Part shown: in pieces, positions 24,679-33,922 of the stretch
Layout: each line of letters starts with the position of its first letter
Numbering within the stretch: the first letter of the stretch is position 1
DNA from: Clostridiaceae bacterium
Lineage (GTDB): Bacteria > Bacillota > Clostridia > Acetivibrionales > DUMB01
Assembly: GCA_012840535.1 (NCBI GenBank)
Contig: DULF01000086.1
Location: 1 to 40,239 of the forward strand
Length of the DNA: 40,239 nucleotides
Direction of reading: 5' to 3'
Notes under the pieces: generated by a model
What the model saw: only the letters and a program-made list of their open reading frames with translations
Told to the model about the DNA's origin: nothing
Database searches by the model: none
Translations under genes and position numbers: made by a program

Positions 24679-25773
24679 TTGAAAAAGACGCCGTTATACG
24701 AAGTGCACTGTAAACTCGGAGGGAAAATTATAGATTTTGCAGGTTGGCAGCTGCCGGTACAATATACAGGAATTTTGGAAGAGCACAGGCAGGTCAGGAG
24801 TGCCGCAGGTCTTTTTGACGTTTCACATATGGGAAGAATCATGGTAGAGGGAAAAGATGCCGAATATTTCTTAAATAAAATGCTTACAAATGATATAACA
24901 ACTGCAAAGGACAATCAAGCGGTTTATTCCCCAATGTGTTATCACCATGGGGGAGTAGTTGACGATCTCCTTGTGTACCGGTTTAATCAGGAGAAATATC
25001 TTGTTGTAGTCAACGCTTCAAATACTGAAAAGGATTTAGCCTGGTTCAGGGAGAATCTTGAGGGAAAGGTTGAAATTAAGGACATTTCCGACGAAACCGC
25101 CCAGTTTGCCATACAGGGGCCTAATGCGGAGAGAATACTTCAAAAACTTACAGATGAAGACTTATCAAAAATAAAGTTCTACCGTTTTTTGGACAAAGTC
25201 CAGTTGTCAGGTATAAACACCCTGGTTTCAAGGACAGGATATACCGGAGAGGACGGCTTTGAAATTTATTTGAGCGCAGGCGGTGCAGTCAAGCTCTGGG
25301 AAGAGCTTCTTGAAAAAGGTAAAGAGGAAGGCCTGGTACCTGTAGGACTTGGCGCACGGGATACCCTGCGTTTTGAAGCTGCCTTGCCGCTTTACGGGCA
25401 TGAACTTTCAGAGGAGATAACGCCGTTTGAAGCCGGACTAGGGTGGTTTGTAAAGCTTTCCAAAGAAAACTTTATCGGGAAGAAAGCGTTGGCAGAACAG
25501 AAAGAAAACGGCGTGCCAAGGATATTAACAGGCTTTGAAATGATTGACCGCGGAGTCCCGAGAAAAGATTATGAAGTTTTCTCTGATGGAAGGAAAGTTG
25601 GCTATGTAACTACAGGCGGCTTTGCTCCAAGCCTTGAAAAAAATATAGGGCTTGCTCTTTTGGAAGCGGAATACTCAAATGAGGGAACCATGTTGGAGAT
25701 TATTATCAGGAATAAACCTGCAAGGGCAGTAGTTGTCAAGAAGCCGTTTTATAAAAAGAAATATCAAAAATGA
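24679..25773 (+). CDS. gcvT: Glycine cleavage system T protein (aminomethyltransferase)
   Basis: The T protein releases ammonia from the aminomethyl group on lipoyl-GcvH and passes the methylene to tetrahydrofolate. From TTG 24679 the protein is 364 residues, the family's usual length; GGGGTGG lies 4 nt upstream, and the longer frame from 24616 adds an unrelated stretch. Visible family segments: T-P-L-Y-E-V-H, F-D-V-S-H-M-G, S-R-T-G-Y-T-G-E-D-G-F-E and P-V-G-L-G-A-R-D-T-L-R-F-E. It is the first gene of gcvT-gcvH-gcvPA-gcvPB with 20-nt spacing to gcvH. Confidence 0.97.
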   Translation: MKKTPLYEVHCKLGGKIIDFAGWQLPVQYTGILEEHRQVRSAAGLFDVSHMGRIMVEGKDAEYFLNKMLTNDITTAKDNQAVYSPMCYHHGGVVDDLLVYRFNQEKYLVVVNASNTEKDLAWFRENLEGKVEIKDISDETAQFAIQGPNAERILQKLTDEDLSKIKFYRFLDKVQLSGINTLVSRTGYTGEDGFEIYLSAGGAVKLWEELLEKGKEEGLVPVGLGARDTLRFEAALPLYGHELSEEITPFEAGLGWFVKLSKENFIGKKALAEQKENGVPRILTGFEMIDRGVPRKDYEVFSDGRKVGYVTTGGFAPSLEKNIGLALLEAEYSNEGTMLEIIIRNKPARAVVVKKPFYKKKYQK

Positions 25774-25793
25774 TTTACAGGAGGTAATTTCTT

Positions 25794-26180
25794 ATGAATA
25801 TTATTGAGGGTTTGAAGTATTCAAAGGACCATGAATGGGTAAGAGCGGAAGGAAACAAGGCATATATAGGGATAACAAACTATGCGCAGCTTGAGCTTGG
25901 GGATATTGTATATATTGAACTGCCTTCGCCGGGCGATAAATTTGAAGCGGGTGATGTGCTGGGAGTTGTTGAGTCTGTCAAAACAGCAGCCGATGTTTAT
26001 TCGCCGGTCTCAGGGACTGTTGTCGAAGTTAATGAAGAACTGGCGGAGTCACCTGAAAAAGTTAATGAAGTGCCATACGAAAGCTGGTTTGTTATATTGG
26101 AAATGGATGACCCTTCAGAACTTGAAAACCTCATGGATGAAGAAGAATATGGAAGGTATTGTATTGAGGAGGGGAAATAG
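25794..26180 (+). CDS. gcvH: Glycine cleavage system H protein (lipoyl carrier)
   Basis: A 128-residue lipoyl carrier that shuttles the aminomethyl group between the P, T and L proteins. The lipoylated lysine is Lys63 in V-E-S-V-K-T-A-A-D, and the N-terminal H-E-W-V and G-I-T-N-Y-A-Q segments are typical. AGGAGG precedes ATG. The stop is 2 nt before the gcvPA GTG, so the two are coupled. Confidence 0.98.
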   Translation: MNIIEGLKYSKDHEWVRAEGNKAYIGITNYAQLELGDIVYIELPSPGDKFEAGDVLGVVESVKTAADVYSPVSGTVVEVNEELAESPEKVNEVPYESWFVILEMDDPSELENLMDEEEYGRYCIEEGK

Positions 26181-26182
26181 TA

Positions 26183-27550
26183 GTGTCGAATTACATCCCC
26201 ACTACCGAAGAGCAGCAAGCTCAAATGCTGAAAGAAATTGGTCTTAAAAGGATAGATGAACTATTTGAAAGTATACCGGAAAAAGTCCGCTTGAACAGGA
26301 AATTGAACCTTCCAGAGAAAATGTCCGAGCCTGAACTTGCGGAACATATGTACGAGCTTGCCGCGTCAAATAAAAACCTGGACGAATATGACTGTTTCCT
26401 TGGAGCAGGAGCATATGACCACTACATACCTGCCGTAATTGAACATATTACCGGAAGATCGGAATTTTATACGGCTTATACTCCATATCAGCCTGAAATC
26501 AGCCAGGGTACGCTGCAAGCCATATTTGAGTATCAGACAATGATTTGCGGGCTTACGGGTATGGACGTATCAAATGCATCCATGTATGACGGTGCTACCG
26601 CACTGGCGGAAGCCGCGGCGATGAGCTGCAAAGTAACCGGAAGAAAAGAGATTTTGGTGCCCTGTGCTGTTCACCCTGAATATAAAGAGGTCCTCAAGAC
26701 ATATGCCAGGTTTAATGGCAGTGTTGTTGTTGAGACGGAATATAAGAACGGGGTTACCGATATAGATGCATTAAAGTCAAAAATTTCAGCGAATACTGCT
26801 GCGATTATAATACAAAACCCAAACTTTTTCGGATCAATTGAAAATCTTGAAAGCTTTGCAGAACTTGCACACGGAAACGGTGCACTGCTTATTGCCTACG
26901 TGGATCCGGTTTCGTTGGGAATTCTCAAAGCGCCGGGAGAAGCAGGGGCCGATATTGTTGTTGGAGAAGGGCAGTCCCTGGGCAATCCCGTAAGTTTTGG
27001 GGGCCCGTATCTGGGCTTTTTAGCGGCAAAGGAGAAGTTTATGAGAAAAATGCCTGGCAGAATAGTCGGGCAGACAGTTGACAAAACCGGCAAAAGGGGA
27101 TTTGTTTTAACGATGCAGGCAAGAGAGCAGCACATAAGAAGAGAAAAGGCGACCTCAAACATTTGTTCAAACCAGGCATTAAATGCCCTTGCTGCTACCG
27201 TGTACCTTACTGTAATGGGCAAAAAGGGCTTAAAAGAAGTTGCACAGCTTTGTGTTAAAAAAGCCCATTATGCTTATAAAAAGCTTATTGAAACCGGCAA
27301 ATTCAAGACTGTTTTTACAGCTCCGTTTTTCAAGGAATTTTTGGTAAAATCGGAAATTCCAATTCAGGATCTGAACAAAAAGCTGTTAGATTATAAAATT
27401 ATCGGAGGATATCCGATAGAGAAAAACTACCCGGAATTAAAGAATTGCTGGTTGCTTGCCGTAACAGAAAAGAGAAGCAGGAAGGATATTGACAGGCTGG
27501 CGTCTATTGCGGCGGAATTATCTTCGGTTGGTTCGGGGAGGCTGAAGTGA
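26183..27550 (+). CDS. gcvPA: Glycine dehydrogenase (decarboxylating) subunit 1
   Basis: The 455-residue alpha subunit of the split P protein, which forms the alpha2-beta2 glycine decarboxylase with GcvPB. N-Y-I-P-T-T and [10 protein letters not shown] are diagnostic; [15 protein letters not shown] follows. The start is GTG 26183 with GAGGAGGGG about 8 nt upstream. It overlaps gcvPB by 1-4 nt. The split form is common in Firmicutes and Thermotogae. Confidence 0.97.
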   Translation: MSNYIPTTEEQQAQMLKEIGLKRIDELFESIPEKVRLNRKLNLPEKMSEPELAEHMYELAASNKNLDEYDCFLGAGAYDHYIPAVIEHITGRSEFYTAYTPYQPEISQGTLQAIFEYQTMICGLTGMDVSNASMYDGATALAEAAAMSCKVTGRKEILVPCAVHPEYKEVLKTYARFNGSVVVETEYKNGVTDIDALKSKISANTAAIIIQNPNFFGSIENLESFAELAHGNGALLIAYVDPVSLGILKAPGEAGADIVVGEGQSLGNPVSFGGPYLGFLAAKEKFMRKMPGRIVGQTVDKTGKRGFVLTMQAREQHIRREKATSNICSNQALNALAATVYLTVMGKKGLKEVAQLCVKKAHYAYKKLIETGKFKTVFTAPFFKEFLVKSEIPIQDLNKKLLDYKIIGGYPIEKNYPELKNCWLLAVTEKRSRKDIDRLASIAAELSSVGSGRLK

Positions 27551-29001
27551 TGGATAGAAAACTGATTTTTGAAATAAGCAAAGAAGGCAGAAAGGCATAT
27601 TCGCTGCCTGCGTGCGATGTGCCTGAAACTGATATTGAAACTCTTATCCCTCCTGAATATTTGAGAAAGTCAGAACCGGATCTCCCTGAGGTCAGTGAGA
27701 TAGATTTGGTACGGCATTTTATAGGCTTGTCAAAATTAAACCACAGCGTAGACACAGGATTTTATCCGCTTGGCTCATGCACTATGAAGTATAATCCAAA
27801 AATAAATGAAAGTTTGGCAAACCTCAGCGGATTTGCAAAGGTTCATCCCTACCAGGACGAAAGCGCCGTTCAGGGGTGCCTGGGCATTCTATATAATATG
27901 GACATGATGCTTGCTGAAATAACAGGCATGGAAAGGGTATCTTTGCAGCCTGCAGCCGGCGCTCACGGGGAACTGGCCGGTCTTATGATAATCAAGGCCT
28001 ATCACGAAAGCAGGGGCGAATATAACAGAAATAAAATAATTGTGCCGGATTCCTCACATGGTACAAATCCTGCATCAGCTTCAGTCGCAGGGTTTGAAGT
28101 GGTGGAAGTGAAATCAAACGGGCATGGCTGTGTGGATGTAGATTCCTTAAGATCGGTTTTAAATGATAATGTTGCCGGACTAATGCTGACAAATCCAAAC
28201 ACGTTGGGATTATTTGAAGAAAGTATTGTGGAAATTGCTGATTTGGTACATGAGGCAGGAGGACTTTTATACTATGACGGAGCAAATGCCAATGCCATTC
28301 TTGGAATTTCACGTCCGGGCGATATGGGATTTGACGTTGTCCACCTGAACCTCCACAAGTCTTTCAGCACGCCCCATGGCGGAGGAGGGCCGGGTTCAGG
28401 GCCTGTAGGGGTGAAAAAGGAGCTTGTTCCTTTCCTGCCTACGCCTGTTGTGGAGAAAAATGAGGATGGTTATTATTATTTAGATTATGACCGCCCCAAA
28501 TCCATTGGCAGGGTAAGGTCTTTTTATGGGAACTTTGGTGTTGTGGTAAAAGCATATGCGTACATTATGTCATTAGGGGCTGACGGATTAAGGAAGGTTT
28601 CTGAAGCCGCAGTGTTAAACGCCAATTATATGATGCACAAATTAAAGAAGTATTACCATCTTCCCTTTGAACAACCATGCATGCACGAATTTGTGATTTC
28701 CGGACAAAAACAAAAGGAAAAGGGTGTTTCAACCCTGGACATTGCAAAAAGGCTGATGGATTTTGGTTATCATCCTCCTACGATATATTTTCCCCTTATA
28801 GTTAAAGAAGCCATGATGATTGAACCCACAGAAACGGAAAGCAAAGAGACCCTTGACGGGTTTATTGAAGCTATGGTACAAATTGCCCGTGAGGTTGAAG
28901 AGGAACCTGAAACGGTTTTGAACGCTCCGCATGGAGCTGCAGTATCAAGGCTTGACGAGACAAGGGCAGCCCGCAATCCTATATTAAGGTGGAAAGATTA
29001 G
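27550..29001 (+). CDS. gcvPB: Glycine dehydrogenase (decarboxylating) subunit 2
   Basis: The 483-residue beta subunit of the P protein, carrying pyridoxal phosphate. The PLP lysine is Lys270 in [12 protein letters not shown], followed by the Gly-rich [21 protein letters not shown] and H-G-T-N-P-A-S-A are also diagnostic. Two starts are possible: GTG 27547 or ATG 27550, the latter overlapping the gcvPA TGA by one base. No dihydrolipoamide dehydrogenase gene follows, so the L protein must be encoded elsewhere. The next gene, mrnC, starts about 31 nt downstream without a visible promoter or terminator. Confidence 0.97.
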   Translation: MDRKLIFEISKEGRKAYSLPACDVPETDIETLIPPEYLRKSEPDLPEVSEIDLVRHFIGLSKLNHSVDTGFYPLGSCTMKYNPKINESLANLSGFAKVHPYQDESAVQGCLGILYNMDMMLAEITGMERVSLQPAAGAHGELAGLMIIKAYHESRGEYNRNKIIVPDSSHGTNPASASVAGFEVVEVKSNGHGCVDVDSLRSVLNDNVAGLMLTNPNTLGLFEESIVEIADLVHEAGGLLYYDGANANAILGISRPGDMGFDVVHLNLHKSFSTPHGGGGPGSGPVGVKKELVPFLPTPVVEKNEDGYYYLDYDRPKSIGRVRSFYGNFGVVVKAYAYIMSLGADGLRKVSEAAVLNANYMMHKLKKYYHLPFEQPCMHEFVISGQKQKEKGVSTLDIAKRLMDFGYHPPTIYFPLIVKEAMMIEPTETESKETLDGFIEAMVQIAREVEEEPETVLNAPHGAAVSRLDETRAARNPILRWKD

Positions 29002-29032
29002 AGAATAGAAGTTAGAAGCAGGGATGTTGCAG

Positions 29033-29476
29033 ATGACCGGTGAATTATTTTTTGAAAATGTTTTAAATGAATTTAATATAAAGCAAAGCGATGTTGCCCA
29101 GTTGCCTCCTTTGGTTTTGGCATATATAGGGGACACAGTTTATGAAGTTTATATCCGTACAATGGTAATAAGCGAAGGAATTGCGCCTGTCCACAAGCTT
29201 CATAGGCGGTCCACCGAGTTTGTGAAAGCCAAGGCTCAATCCGATATCATTCATGGGATTATCGGTTTTTTGTCGGAGGAGGAACAAGATATTGTCCGAA
29301 GGGGAAGAAACGCAAAATCAGGTACTATACCTAAAAACGCAGATGTTACCGAATATAAGTATGCTACAGGCTTTGAGTCGCTGCTGGGCTACCTGTATCT
29401 TAAAAGGGAATTTTCCCGCTTAATCGAAGTATTAAAAATGTCGGTTTCTGTGATACTAAGCAGGGATAAAAAATAA
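29033..29476 (+). CDS. mrnC: Mini-ribonuclease 3
   Basis: A 147-residue RNase III-like catalytic domain without the double-stranded RNA-binding domain; in B. subtilis it matures the ends of 23S rRNA. The catalytic Asp is in A-Y-I-G-D-T-V-Y-E (Asp34), with the later A-T-G-F-E-S-L-L-G-Y-L-Y-L segment supplying the second acidic site. ATG 29033 is chosen because AGGG lies 9 nt upstream; ATG 29024 directly abuts that site. It is followed by rlmB and rae1, as in Bacillus, but preceded by gcvPB rather than cysS. Confidence 0.95.
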   Translation: MTGELFFENVLNEFNIKQSDVAQLPPLVLAYIGDTVYEVYIRTMVISEGIAPVHKLHRRSTEFVKAKAQSDIIHGIIGFLSEEEQDIVRRGRNAKSGTIPKNADVTEYKYATGFESLLGYLYLKREFSRLIEVLKMSVSVILSRDKK

Positions 29477-29496
29477 AGTGTTGCAGCGAGGAATGG

Positions 29497-30342
29497 TTGA
29501 CGATGAAAGACAGCAGAAAAAGAAAAGAAAAAGCTGATGTGACAAAAAAAAGAATATCAAAACGTGAAAACAATATAAATCCAGACAAATCAAGCGGTAT
29601 GGGATTTGACAATATTGAAGGCAGAAACCCTGTTTTAGAGGCGCTAAGAGCGGGAAGGACAATTAACAAAATATTGATTGCCAAGGGTGAAAGGGAAGGC
29701 TCCATCAGGCAGATAATCGCCCTTGCCAGGGAACAGGGCGTTGTGGTTCAGGAAGTGGACAGGGCAAAGCTGGACAATATTTCCACGACCTATGCCCACC
29801 AGGGGGTCATAGCGCTTGCTGCCGCCAAGGACTATGTTGATGTGGATGAAATATTGAACGCTGCTGAGCAAAAAGGAGAGCCTCCGTTCATAATCATCCT
29901 TGACGAAATAAATGATTCCAGCAATTTGGGTTCCATATTAAGGACTGCAGATGCTGTCGGAGCTCACGGGATAATTATTCCAAAGAGGCGTGCTGTCGGG
30001 CTCACAAGCACAGTGTCGAAAGCTTCGGCAGGCGCCATTGAATATGTTCCTGTCGCCCGTGTAACCAATATTGCACAGACAATTGAATATTTAAAAAAGA
30101 AAAATGTTTGGGTGGTAGGAACTGATGCCGGCGGCGAGAAACCCTTTTACAGCAGTGACTTGACCGGAGCTGTCGCGCTTGTCATAGGAAGTGAAGGAGA
30201 AGGTATCGGCAGGCTGGTCAGGGAAAAATGCGATTTCATTGTCAGCATTCCCATGATGGGGAAAATTTCTTCATTAAACGCGGCTGTTGCGGCAGCAATT
30301 GTTATGTATGAAATACGCAGACAAAGAGGTTTTAGTGAGTGA
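29497..30342 (+). CDS. rlmB: 23S rRNA 2'-O-ribose methyltransferase (TrmH/RlmB family)
   Basis: A 281-residue SPOUT methyltransferase that methylates a guanosine ribose in 23S rRNA (G2251 in E. coli). A basic tail of about 30 residues (K/R-rich, likely RNA-binding) precedes the substrate domain starting E-G-R-N-P-V-L-E-A-L. The knotted AdoMet-binding C-terminus shows N-L-G-S-I-L-R-T-A-D, V-I-G-S-E-G-E-G-I and S-L-N-A-A-V-A-A-A-I. The start is TTG 29497 with GAGG 5 nt upstream; ATG 29503 is the alternative. The next gene begins 3 nt after the stop. Confidence 0.95.
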   Translation: MTMKDSRKRKEKADVTKKRISKRENNINPDKSSGMGFDNIEGRNPVLEALRAGRTINKILIAKGEREGSIRQIIALAREQGVVVQEVDRAKLDNISTTYAHQGVIALAAAKDYVDVDEILNAAEQKGEPPFIIILDEINDSSNLGSILRTADAVGAHGIIIPKRRAVGLTSTVSKASAGAIEYVPVARVTNIAQTIEYLKKKNVWVVGTDAGGEKPFYSSDLTGAVALVIGSEGEGIGRLVREKCDFIVSIPMMGKISSLNAAVAAAIVMYEIRRQRGFSE

Positions 30343-30345
30343 ATA

Positions 30346-30864
30346 ATGGAGTATCTGGTGATTGATGGATACAATTTGATAAATGCGTGGAATGATGTAT
30401 TCGATTTAGAGAATGATACTCTTGAGGATTGCAGGGATAAGCTTGTCAACATGTTGTCAAACTACCAGGGGTATAAAAACATTAATGTTATTATTGTCTT
30501 TGACGCCCATATGGTAAAGGGAAGCAAGGAAAAAGAGGAAACATTTGATAATATAAAAATTGTATTTACAAAAGAAAATGAAACCGCTGACAACTACATC
30601 GAAAGGTTTGTTTACAAACATGCAAATGACAATGTGATCAGGGTTGTGACATCAGATTACCTCGAACAAAGGATGGTTTTGATCAGCGGGGGCGTAAGGG
30701 TATCCCCGCGGGAGCTAAAAGAGGAGCTGTTCAGGGCAAGCAAAAATATGGAATCAAACTATAGCAAGACTGAAAGAGATGCCAATCCTATAATGTCCCA
30801 TTTGAAACCGGATCTCTTGGAAATACTGGAGAAAATCAGGCGTGGGATTGATTCGGAAGAATGA
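30346..30864 (+). CDS. rae1: NYN-domain ribosome-dependent mRNA endonuclease Rae1 (YacP)
   Basis: A 172-residue NYN/PIN-like nuclease. The N-terminal L-V-I-D-G-Y-N-L-I carries the conserved Asp7, with further acidic residues in V-F-D-A-H and T-A-D-N-Y-I-E-R. In B. subtilis Rae1 enters the ribosomal A site and cuts some mRNAs during translation. Position directly after mrnC and rlmB is the standard Firmicutes arrangement. A C-terminal Lys/Arg-rich helix could contact rRNA. Confidence 0.93.
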   Translation: MEYLVIDGYNLINAWNDVFDLENDTLEDCRDKLVNMLSNYQGYKNINVIIVFDAHMVKGSKEKEETFDNIKIVFTKENETADNYIERFVYKHANDNVIRVVTSDYLEQRMVLISGGVRVSPRELKEELFRASKNMESNYSKTERDANPIMSHLKPDLLEILEKIRRGIDSEE

Positions 30865-30926
30865 TGTTTGACTTAAGATTTCTTACAAAGGCAACCAAAG
30901 ACAAGTATTAAACCGACAGCCTGGTA

Positions 30927-30935
30927 TGATATAAT
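30927..30935 (+). promoter_or_regulatory. Extended -10 promoter of recD2
   Basis: TG-A-TATAAT (TATAAT at 30930-30935) is an extended -10; the -35 region (TTAAAC at 30908-30913, 16-bp spacing) is weak. Dyad arms CCGACAGCC (30913-30921) and GGCTGCCGG (30949-30957) flank it, 8 of 9 bp matching. AGGAGG (30944-30949) precedes the ATG. Confidence 0.55.
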
Positions 30936-30960
30936 ATCTTTACAGGAGGGCTGCCGGTCT

Positions 30961-33111
30961 ATGGAATACTTAAGCGGAGTTGTTGAGAGGATTACATATA
31001 CAAATGAAGAAAATGGCTTCAGCGTTATAAAAATAAAATCAAAGGGACATTATGACCTTGTAACGGCTGTAGGTAACCTTGCTGCGGTAAATGTCGGCGC
31101 GAGCGTGGAACTGAAAGGCGAGTGGAAGCACAACAGCAAGTATGGAAAACAGTTCAACGTATTTGAATACCAGGAAACTGTGCCTGCCACTGTCGCAGGT
31201 ATTGAAAAATATCTGGGAAGCGGATTGATTAAAGGTATTGGGCCTGTAAACGCTCAAAGAATAGTAAAACATTTTAAAGAGGATACCATCCGTATCATTG
31301 ATGAAGAGCCGGACAGGCTTTTGGAAGTAGAAGGAGTCGGCCCCAAAAGAGTTGAGATGATAAAGAGGGGCTGGCAGGAGCAGAAGGAAATTAAGAATGT
31401 CATGCTGTTCCTGCAGAGCAACGGTGTTTCTACCGCCTACGCGGTGAAGATATATAAAACCTATGGAAATGACAGTATCAATATTGTAAAATCAAATCCT
31501 TACCGCCTGGCTGATGACATTTGGGGAATAGGTTTTAAAACTGCTGACAAGATTGCGCGTCAATTAGGTTTTGACGAGCATTCATTTGAAAGGTGCAGAT
31601 CCGGCATCCTCTACGTTCTTAATGAATTGTCAAATGAAGGCCATTGCTACGCAGAGAGAGAACAGCTTTTATCCGAGGCTGAAAAGATCCTGGGACTTGA
31701 TGCTGAACTGATTAATTCCACCATTGATAAGATGATAGAAGAAAAATCCATAATATTTGAGGGAGAAAATGCAATTTATCTTCCGCCTTTCTATTATAGT
31801 GAGACGGGCACAGCCAAAAGAATCAGGGAAATATTGTCTTCTCACAGTTTTTACAATAATCCTGATATGGACAAGGTTATAAAAAAGGTCCAGGAAGAGT
31901 GTGGCATAAAGTATGACGAAGTGCAGATAGAGGCTATAAAGACAGCCGCAAAATCAAAGTTCATGGTTTTGACGGGCGGACCGGGTACTGGTAAAACCAC
32001 AACAACCCTGGCGATAATTAAGGTTTTTCAAAAGTTTGGGGCTAAAGTACTGCTTGCTGCGCCAACAGGGCGTGCTGCAAAAAGAATGTCCGAAACCTGC
32101 GGCATGGAAGCGAAAACCATACACCGTTTGCTGGAATATAAGCCGTCCGAGGGGTATAAAAAGAACGAAGAAAACCCGCTGGATTGTGATGTGTTGATTA
32201 TTGATGAAACATCCATGGTGGATATAATACTGATGTATAACCTGCTTAAAGCCGTATCAGATAACACAATAGTAATACTTGTGGGAGATGTGGACCAGTT
32301 GCCTTCTGTAGGCGCAGGCAATGTTCTGAGGGATATTATAGATTCCGGAGCTGTAAATGTTGTCAGGCTTACAAGGATATTCAGACAGGCCCAAGGCAGC
32401 GCAATTATTATGAACGCCCATAGAATCAACAAAGGAGAGTTTCCCAGGTTAAAAAGCGGAAAGAACAGTGATTTTTTCTTTATAGAGGAGGAAGACCCCG
32501 AGAAAATAGTTGAGATAATAAAAGAGCTGTGTTCGAAAAGGCTGCCGAAATACTATGGAGTTGATCCGGTTAACGATATACAGGTTTTGTGTCCAATGCA
32601 AAAAGGGGAAACAGGTGCGCATAATTTGAACATTGTGCTGCAGGAAACTCTAAATCCTTCGCAAACATCCATAAAATACGGTGGTGCTTCGTACCGGCTG
32701 AACGACAAGGTTATGCAGATAAAGAACAATTATGACAAAAATGTATTTAACGGCGACCTCGGAATCATAGAAAGCATTGATACGGAGGACAGGACTCTAG
32801 TTATAAACTTTGACGGCAATCTGGTATCATATGATGCCACTGAACTCGATGAAATAGTGCTGGCCTATGCCACTACCATCCATAAGAGCCAGGGGAGTGA
32901 ATACAAAATAGTGGTTGCTCCAATTACAACGCAGCATTATATAATGCTGCAGAGGAATCTTTTGTATACTTGCGTAACCAGGGCAAAAAAGGCGCTTGTG
33001 CTTGTAGGCACAAAAAAGGCCATAGGCATGGCAGTTTCAAACAACAAGATGCAAAAGCGCAATACTATGTTGGCAGAGAGGCTTAAGAAGGACTTATTAA
33101 GGGGGAATTGA
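30961..33111 (+). CDS. recD2: RecD-like SF1B DNA helicase (RecD2)
   Basis: A 716-residue 5'-3' helicase of the stand-alone RecD2 type found in bacteria without need of RecBC. The N-terminal OB-like part (1-75) is followed by helix-hairpin-helix units, including L-E-V-E-G-V-G-P-K-R (121-130). Walker A G-G-P-G-T-G-K-T is at 339-346, motif II is I-I-D-E-T-S-M-V, and motif VI contains Y-T-C-V-T-R-A-K-K. The pin/SH3 regions seem present, and length is close to the family's 740. It is involved in replication-fork maintenance and repair in Bacillus and Deinococcus. The stop codon abuts the exoA ATG. Confidence 0.95.
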   Translation: MEYLSGVVERITYTNEENGFSVIKIKSKGHYDLVTAVGNLAAVNVGASVELKGEWKHNSKYGKQFNVFEYQETVPATVAGIEKYLGSGLIKGIGPVNAQRIVKHFKEDTIRIIDEEPDRLLEVEGVGPKRVEMIKRGWQEQKEIKNVMLFLQSNGVSTAYAVKIYKTYGNDSINIVKSNPYRLADDIWGIGFKTADKIARQLGFDEHSFERCRSGILYVLNELSNEGHCYAEREQLLSEAEKILGLDAELINSTIDKMIEEKSIIFEGENAIYLPPFYYSETGTAKRIREILSSHSFYNNPDMDKVIKKVQEECGIKYDEVQIEAIKTAAKSKFMVLTGGPGTGKTTTTLAIIKVFQKFGAKVLLAAPTGRAAKRMSETCGMEAKTIHRLLEYKPSEGYKKNEENPLDCDVLIIDETSMVDIILMYNLLKAVSDNTIVILVGDVDQLPSVGAGNVLRDIIDSGAVNVVRLTRIFRQAQGSAIIMNAHRINKGEFPRLKSGKNSDFFFIEEEDPEKIVEIIKELCSKRLPKYYGVDPVNDIQVLCPMQKGETGAHNLNIVLQETLNPSQTSIKYGGASYRLNDKVMQIKNNYDKNVFNGDLGIIESIDTEDRTLVINFDGNLVSYDATELDEIVLAYATTIHKSQGSEYKIVVAPITTQHYIMLQRNLLYTCVTRAKKALVLVGTKKAIGMAVSNNKMQKRNTMLAERLKKDLLRGN

Positions 33112-33912
33112 ATGGAAGGTCAGGTTAATCATAATCAAAACGGGACACTTCTTGACGTCATCAAACTTATTTCGTGGAACGTAAATGGACTTAGGGCATG
33201 TATTGAAAAAGGCTTTTTAGAACAATTCAAAAGGCTGGACGCAGATATTTTCTGCATACAGGAAACCAAGCTGCAGGAGGGACAGGTCCAACTCGATCTG
33301 GATGGATACCGGCAGTATTGGAATTATGCTTCGAAGAAGGGATATTCGGGCACTGCTGTATTTACCCGCATAAATCCTCTTTCAGTATCTTTTGGAATTG
33401 GAATCGAGGAGCATGACGATGAGGGACGTGTGATAACCTTGGAGTATGAAGATTACTATCTTGTCAATGTATATACCCCTAATGCGCAAAGGGGACTTGT
33501 AAGGCTTGATTACAGGATGAGGTGGGAGGACGATTTCAGGGCTTATTTAAAGCGCCTCGACCTGATTAAGCCTGTTATTGTATGCGGTGACATGAACGTT
33601 GCTCATAAGGAGATAGATCTTAAAAATCCGGAATCTAATAGAAGAAATGCCGGATTTACCGATGAGGAAAGGGGTAAATTTACGGAACTTTTGGAGGCCG
33701 GCTTCATAGATACTTTCAGATATTTTTATCCGGACAAGAAAGATGCGTACACGTGGTGGTCTTACATGTTTAATGCCCGTGCCAGGAATATAGGGTGGCG
33801 TATCGATTATTTCTGTGTGTCCGAAAGATTCAAAGACAGGCTCATAGATGCGGCTATACATGCAGATGTACTGGGCTCTGACCACTGCCCAGTTGAACTT
33901 AAAATAAGATAG
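33112..33912 (+). CDS. exoA: Exodeoxyribonuclease III (AP endonuclease)
   Basis: A 266-residue Mg-dependent nuclease that cuts 5' to abasic sites and degrades 3' ends. [12 protein letters not shown] (18-29), Q-E-T-K-L-Q with catalytic Glu51, G-D-M-N-V-A-H, D-Y-F-C-V-S and the C-terminal S-D-H-C-P-V are all present. About 16 extra residues precede the usual start, which normally begins at about K18; no internal start codon fits better, and AGGGGGAA lies before ATG 33112. It directly follows recD2 with no gap, so the two repair genes form one operon. Confidence 0.95.
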   Translation: MEGQVNHNQNGTLLDVIKLISWNVNGLRACIEKGFLEQFKRLDADIFCIQETKLQEGQVQLDLDGYRQYWNYASKKGYSGTAVFTRINPLSVSFGIGIEEHDDEGRVITLEYEDYYLVNVYTPNAQRGLVRLDYRMRWEDDFRAYLKRLDLIKPVIVCGDMNVAHKEIDLKNPESNRRNAGFTDEERGKFTELLEAGFIDTFRYFYPDKKDAYTWWSYMFNARARNIGWRIDYFCVSERFKDRLIDAAIHADVLGSDHCPVELKIR

Positions 33913-33922
33913 GGGGTTTAAA

